From JAUXIQ01 sp030620925 [NCBI: Nitrospinota bacterium] (lineage in GTDB: Bacteria > JAUXIQ01): a stretch of DNA of 13,994 nucleotides. The DNA is taken from assembly GCA_030620925.1 (NCBI GenBank), contig JAUXIQ010000014.1:1-13994 (forward strand), written 5' to 3'. The position numbers were made by a program, and so were the translations under genes. The first letter of the stretch is position 1. Every line of letters begins with the position of its first letter. A model generated the notes under the pieces. That model was not told the DNA's origin. It made no database searches and worked only from the letters and a program-made list of their open reading frames with translations. Shown one piece after another: positions 12,971-13,994 of this stretch.

Positions 12971-13065
12971 TGGCGGAAACGCGTGGGAGTCGAACCCACC
13001 GCAGGGGTCTTAGCCCTGCCACTGGATTTGAAGTCCAGGAGGGACACCGGTCCCCATGCGCTTCC
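12971..13065 (-). tRNA. selC: tRNA-Sec (anticodon TCA)
   Basis: The 95-base minus-strand gene folds as a selenocysteine tRNA. It has an 8-bp acceptor stem GGAAGCGC/GCGTTTCC (one G-U), a 6-bp D stem GGGGAC/GTCCCT with the short CGGT loop, and an anticodon arm CTGGA-CTTCAAA-TCCAG with UCA. A long variable arm GCAGGG/CCCTGC follows, then a T arm GTGGG-TTCGACT-CCCAC, with discriminator G and an encoded CCA. The 8+5 bp acceptor/T arrangement, long variable arm and anticodon together are specific to bacterial selC, and the total length equals the E. coli gene. It inserts selenocysteine at UGA with SelA, SelB and SelD, none of which is in the window. It implies the organism makes at least one selenoprotein. 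Confidence 0.97.
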
Positions 13066-13121
13066 GTTCTGTTGTGGACAGCTATCATCAATGTACGATT
13101 ATCCGGGTGACCTCACTGTTT

Positions 13122-13150
13122 CTAATAGGTGACCTGAGTCTTCTTGTCAA
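13122..13150 (-). promoter_or_regulatory. tRNA-Sec promoter with flanking direct repeats
   Basis: On the minus strand TTGACA (13150-13145), a 17-base spacer and TATTAG (13127-13122) lie about 57 bases before the tRNA. Two direct repeats GGTGACCT (13106-13113 and 13128-13135 on the plus strand), 22 bases apart, sit just downstream of the -10 and in the spacer. They could be a two-site operator for a dimeric regulator. Confidence 0.7.
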
Positions 13151-13935
13151 GGTTTTAATGAGTTATACGACTAATTTTGTTCACTTTTAAATTTAAGTAT
13201 GATATAAATATATACATGGTTATCCGGTTTTGTCTTAATTGCTGGAATTTAGCTGGATAGAAAAGATAATCTTTTAATAATTATCAAGTTAGGAATCTAT
13301 TATGTTAAGTCCGTCCTTATACGATAATGGTTATCAATTTATAGAAACTCTAAATAGAGTTTGCTTAAGTCTGTTATCAATATTATAAGGCGGAAGAATA
13401 ATGCCGACCCCTGTAAGGCCGCTCTATCGAAAGGGTTGAGGAAGCCCCTGCCCCATGAAGAAAACACCCTGAGTTTGCCCTGTCTGATCGAGTATAGCAA
13501 GGTGTTTTTAATTAATTGCATGATCTTTCTGGATCTTTTCATCCTTGCCGGATGAGTAGGTAAAGAATATCCATTACTGATGCCGGGTTCGCTTTTGTTT
13601 GCTTCCTGGTACCCCCTTCATTTCGCAGATTCCTTGATTTCGGCCGAGGGAAGTTGCTGGCTGAATCTGTGGGGAAAGCTGAATTTGGATAGGATACCGT
13701 TACCGACCGTAAGTTATTGAAAGTAAAGTATTATGATTTTACTTAAAATTGACGATAAAACTATTAGTAGTGTTTTGTTTTATGGATAAATTTCTATGAT
13801 CGGCTGCATCTCAAAATCGTAGTTAGGGAGGAATAGACTGCCTGATAGTTTTTGTTATAGAGCCGGCACAGAATAGGAAGTGGGTATAAGCGCGAAATTT
13901 GCCTTTCTGGATGCGAACCGAAGGAGATTGATTCT
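13151..13935. other. Long AT-rich non-coding stretch
   Basis: About 785 bases between the tRNA-Sec promoter and the last gene carry no open frame with a ribosome binding site or recognisable sequence. The one segment with visible structure is 13388-13520: short pairings (GCGG/CCGC, ACCC/GGGT) and an AAAACACC/GGTGTTTT pair (about 13458-13510) that is followed by TTAATTAATT. This might be a terminator or a structured RNA that I do not recognise. A 64-codon frame there starts with TTG and lacks support. Confidence 0.35.
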
Positions 13936-13994
13936 ATGAACCTGGATGGTACAAAAGATATATCCGATTCTGATGTTTCAGGCAGCGACGACCG
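13936..13994 (+). CDS. 5' end of an unidentified gene, cut by the window edge
   Basis: ATG at 13936 follows AAGGAG with 9 bases between, a good ribosome binding site, and the frame stays open to the end of the window (19 codons). The visible residues, MNLDGTKDISDSDVSGSDD, are acidic and Ser/Asp-rich and match nothing I recognise. The rest lies outside. Confidence 0.5.
   Translation, partial: MNLDGTKDISDSDVSGSDD

Noticed and set aside
13339-13555. Two overlapping frames of 64-67 codons on opposite strands
   Set aside because: No ribosome binding site or family features; they run over a patch with RNA-like pairings.

Overview
The window reads as a stretch of chromosome from an anaerobic or facultative bacterium with a gene-dense, GC-rich coding style and AT-rich intergenic gaps. 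The mix of acyl-CoA enzymes, many SDR oxidoreductases, palindromic intergenic repeats, a selenocysteine tRNA and a c-di-GMP riboswitch would suit a Chloroflexota lineage such as Dehalococcoidia. That placement is inference: no rRNA or marker gene is present. I see no IS element, phage gene or CRISPR array.

Layout. (1) 1-1512: a hairpin-rich leader, a promoter, an acyl-CoA dehydrogenase and an intergenic hairpin. (2) 1565-3355, minus strand: a PilX-like pilus/secretion protein. It is preceded by a long leader that starts at a near-consensus promoter and carries a class I c-di-GMP riboswitch followed directly by an intrinsic terminator. (3) 3364-8305, plus strand: a divergent promoter, a structured leader, then a five-gene operon: HMG-CoA-lyase-like enzyme, benzoylformate-decarboxylase-like ThDP enzyme, UPF0317 (YcsI/D-glutamate-cyclase-like) hydro-lyase, and two MaoC-fold proteins that look like a HadA/HadB-type dehydratase pair. 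The operon closes with a strong terminator. (4) 8402-9307: an atypical SDR lacking the catalytic Tyr/Lys, followed by two palindromic repeat units. (5) 9398-11847, minus strand: an FmdB-type zinc ribbon protein, a classical SDR and an MFE-2-like SDR, each with its own candidate promoter. (6) 12074-12527: an SH3-domain lipoprotein with terminator. (7) 12782-13150: a tiny secreted protein with a His/Tyr-rich motif, and convergent to it the selenocysteine tRNA (selC) with its promoter. (8) 13151-13994: a long AT-rich gap and the first codons of a gene running off the end.

How it fits together. The acyl-CoA dehydrogenase, three SDRs, MaoC pair, HMG-CoA-lyase-like enzyme and ThDP enzyme together supply oxidation, (de)hydration, hydroxyacyl oxidation and C-C cleavage. 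This suggests breakdown of a branched, hydroxylated or aromatic carboxylic acid through CoA thioesters; the substrate cannot be read from the sequence. The most notable regulatory items are the c-di-GMP riboswitch governing a pilus-type gene and the tRNA-Sec, which implies the host makes selenoproteins although none is recognised here. Two genes (the FmdB-like protein and the small secreted protein) are short and easily missed.
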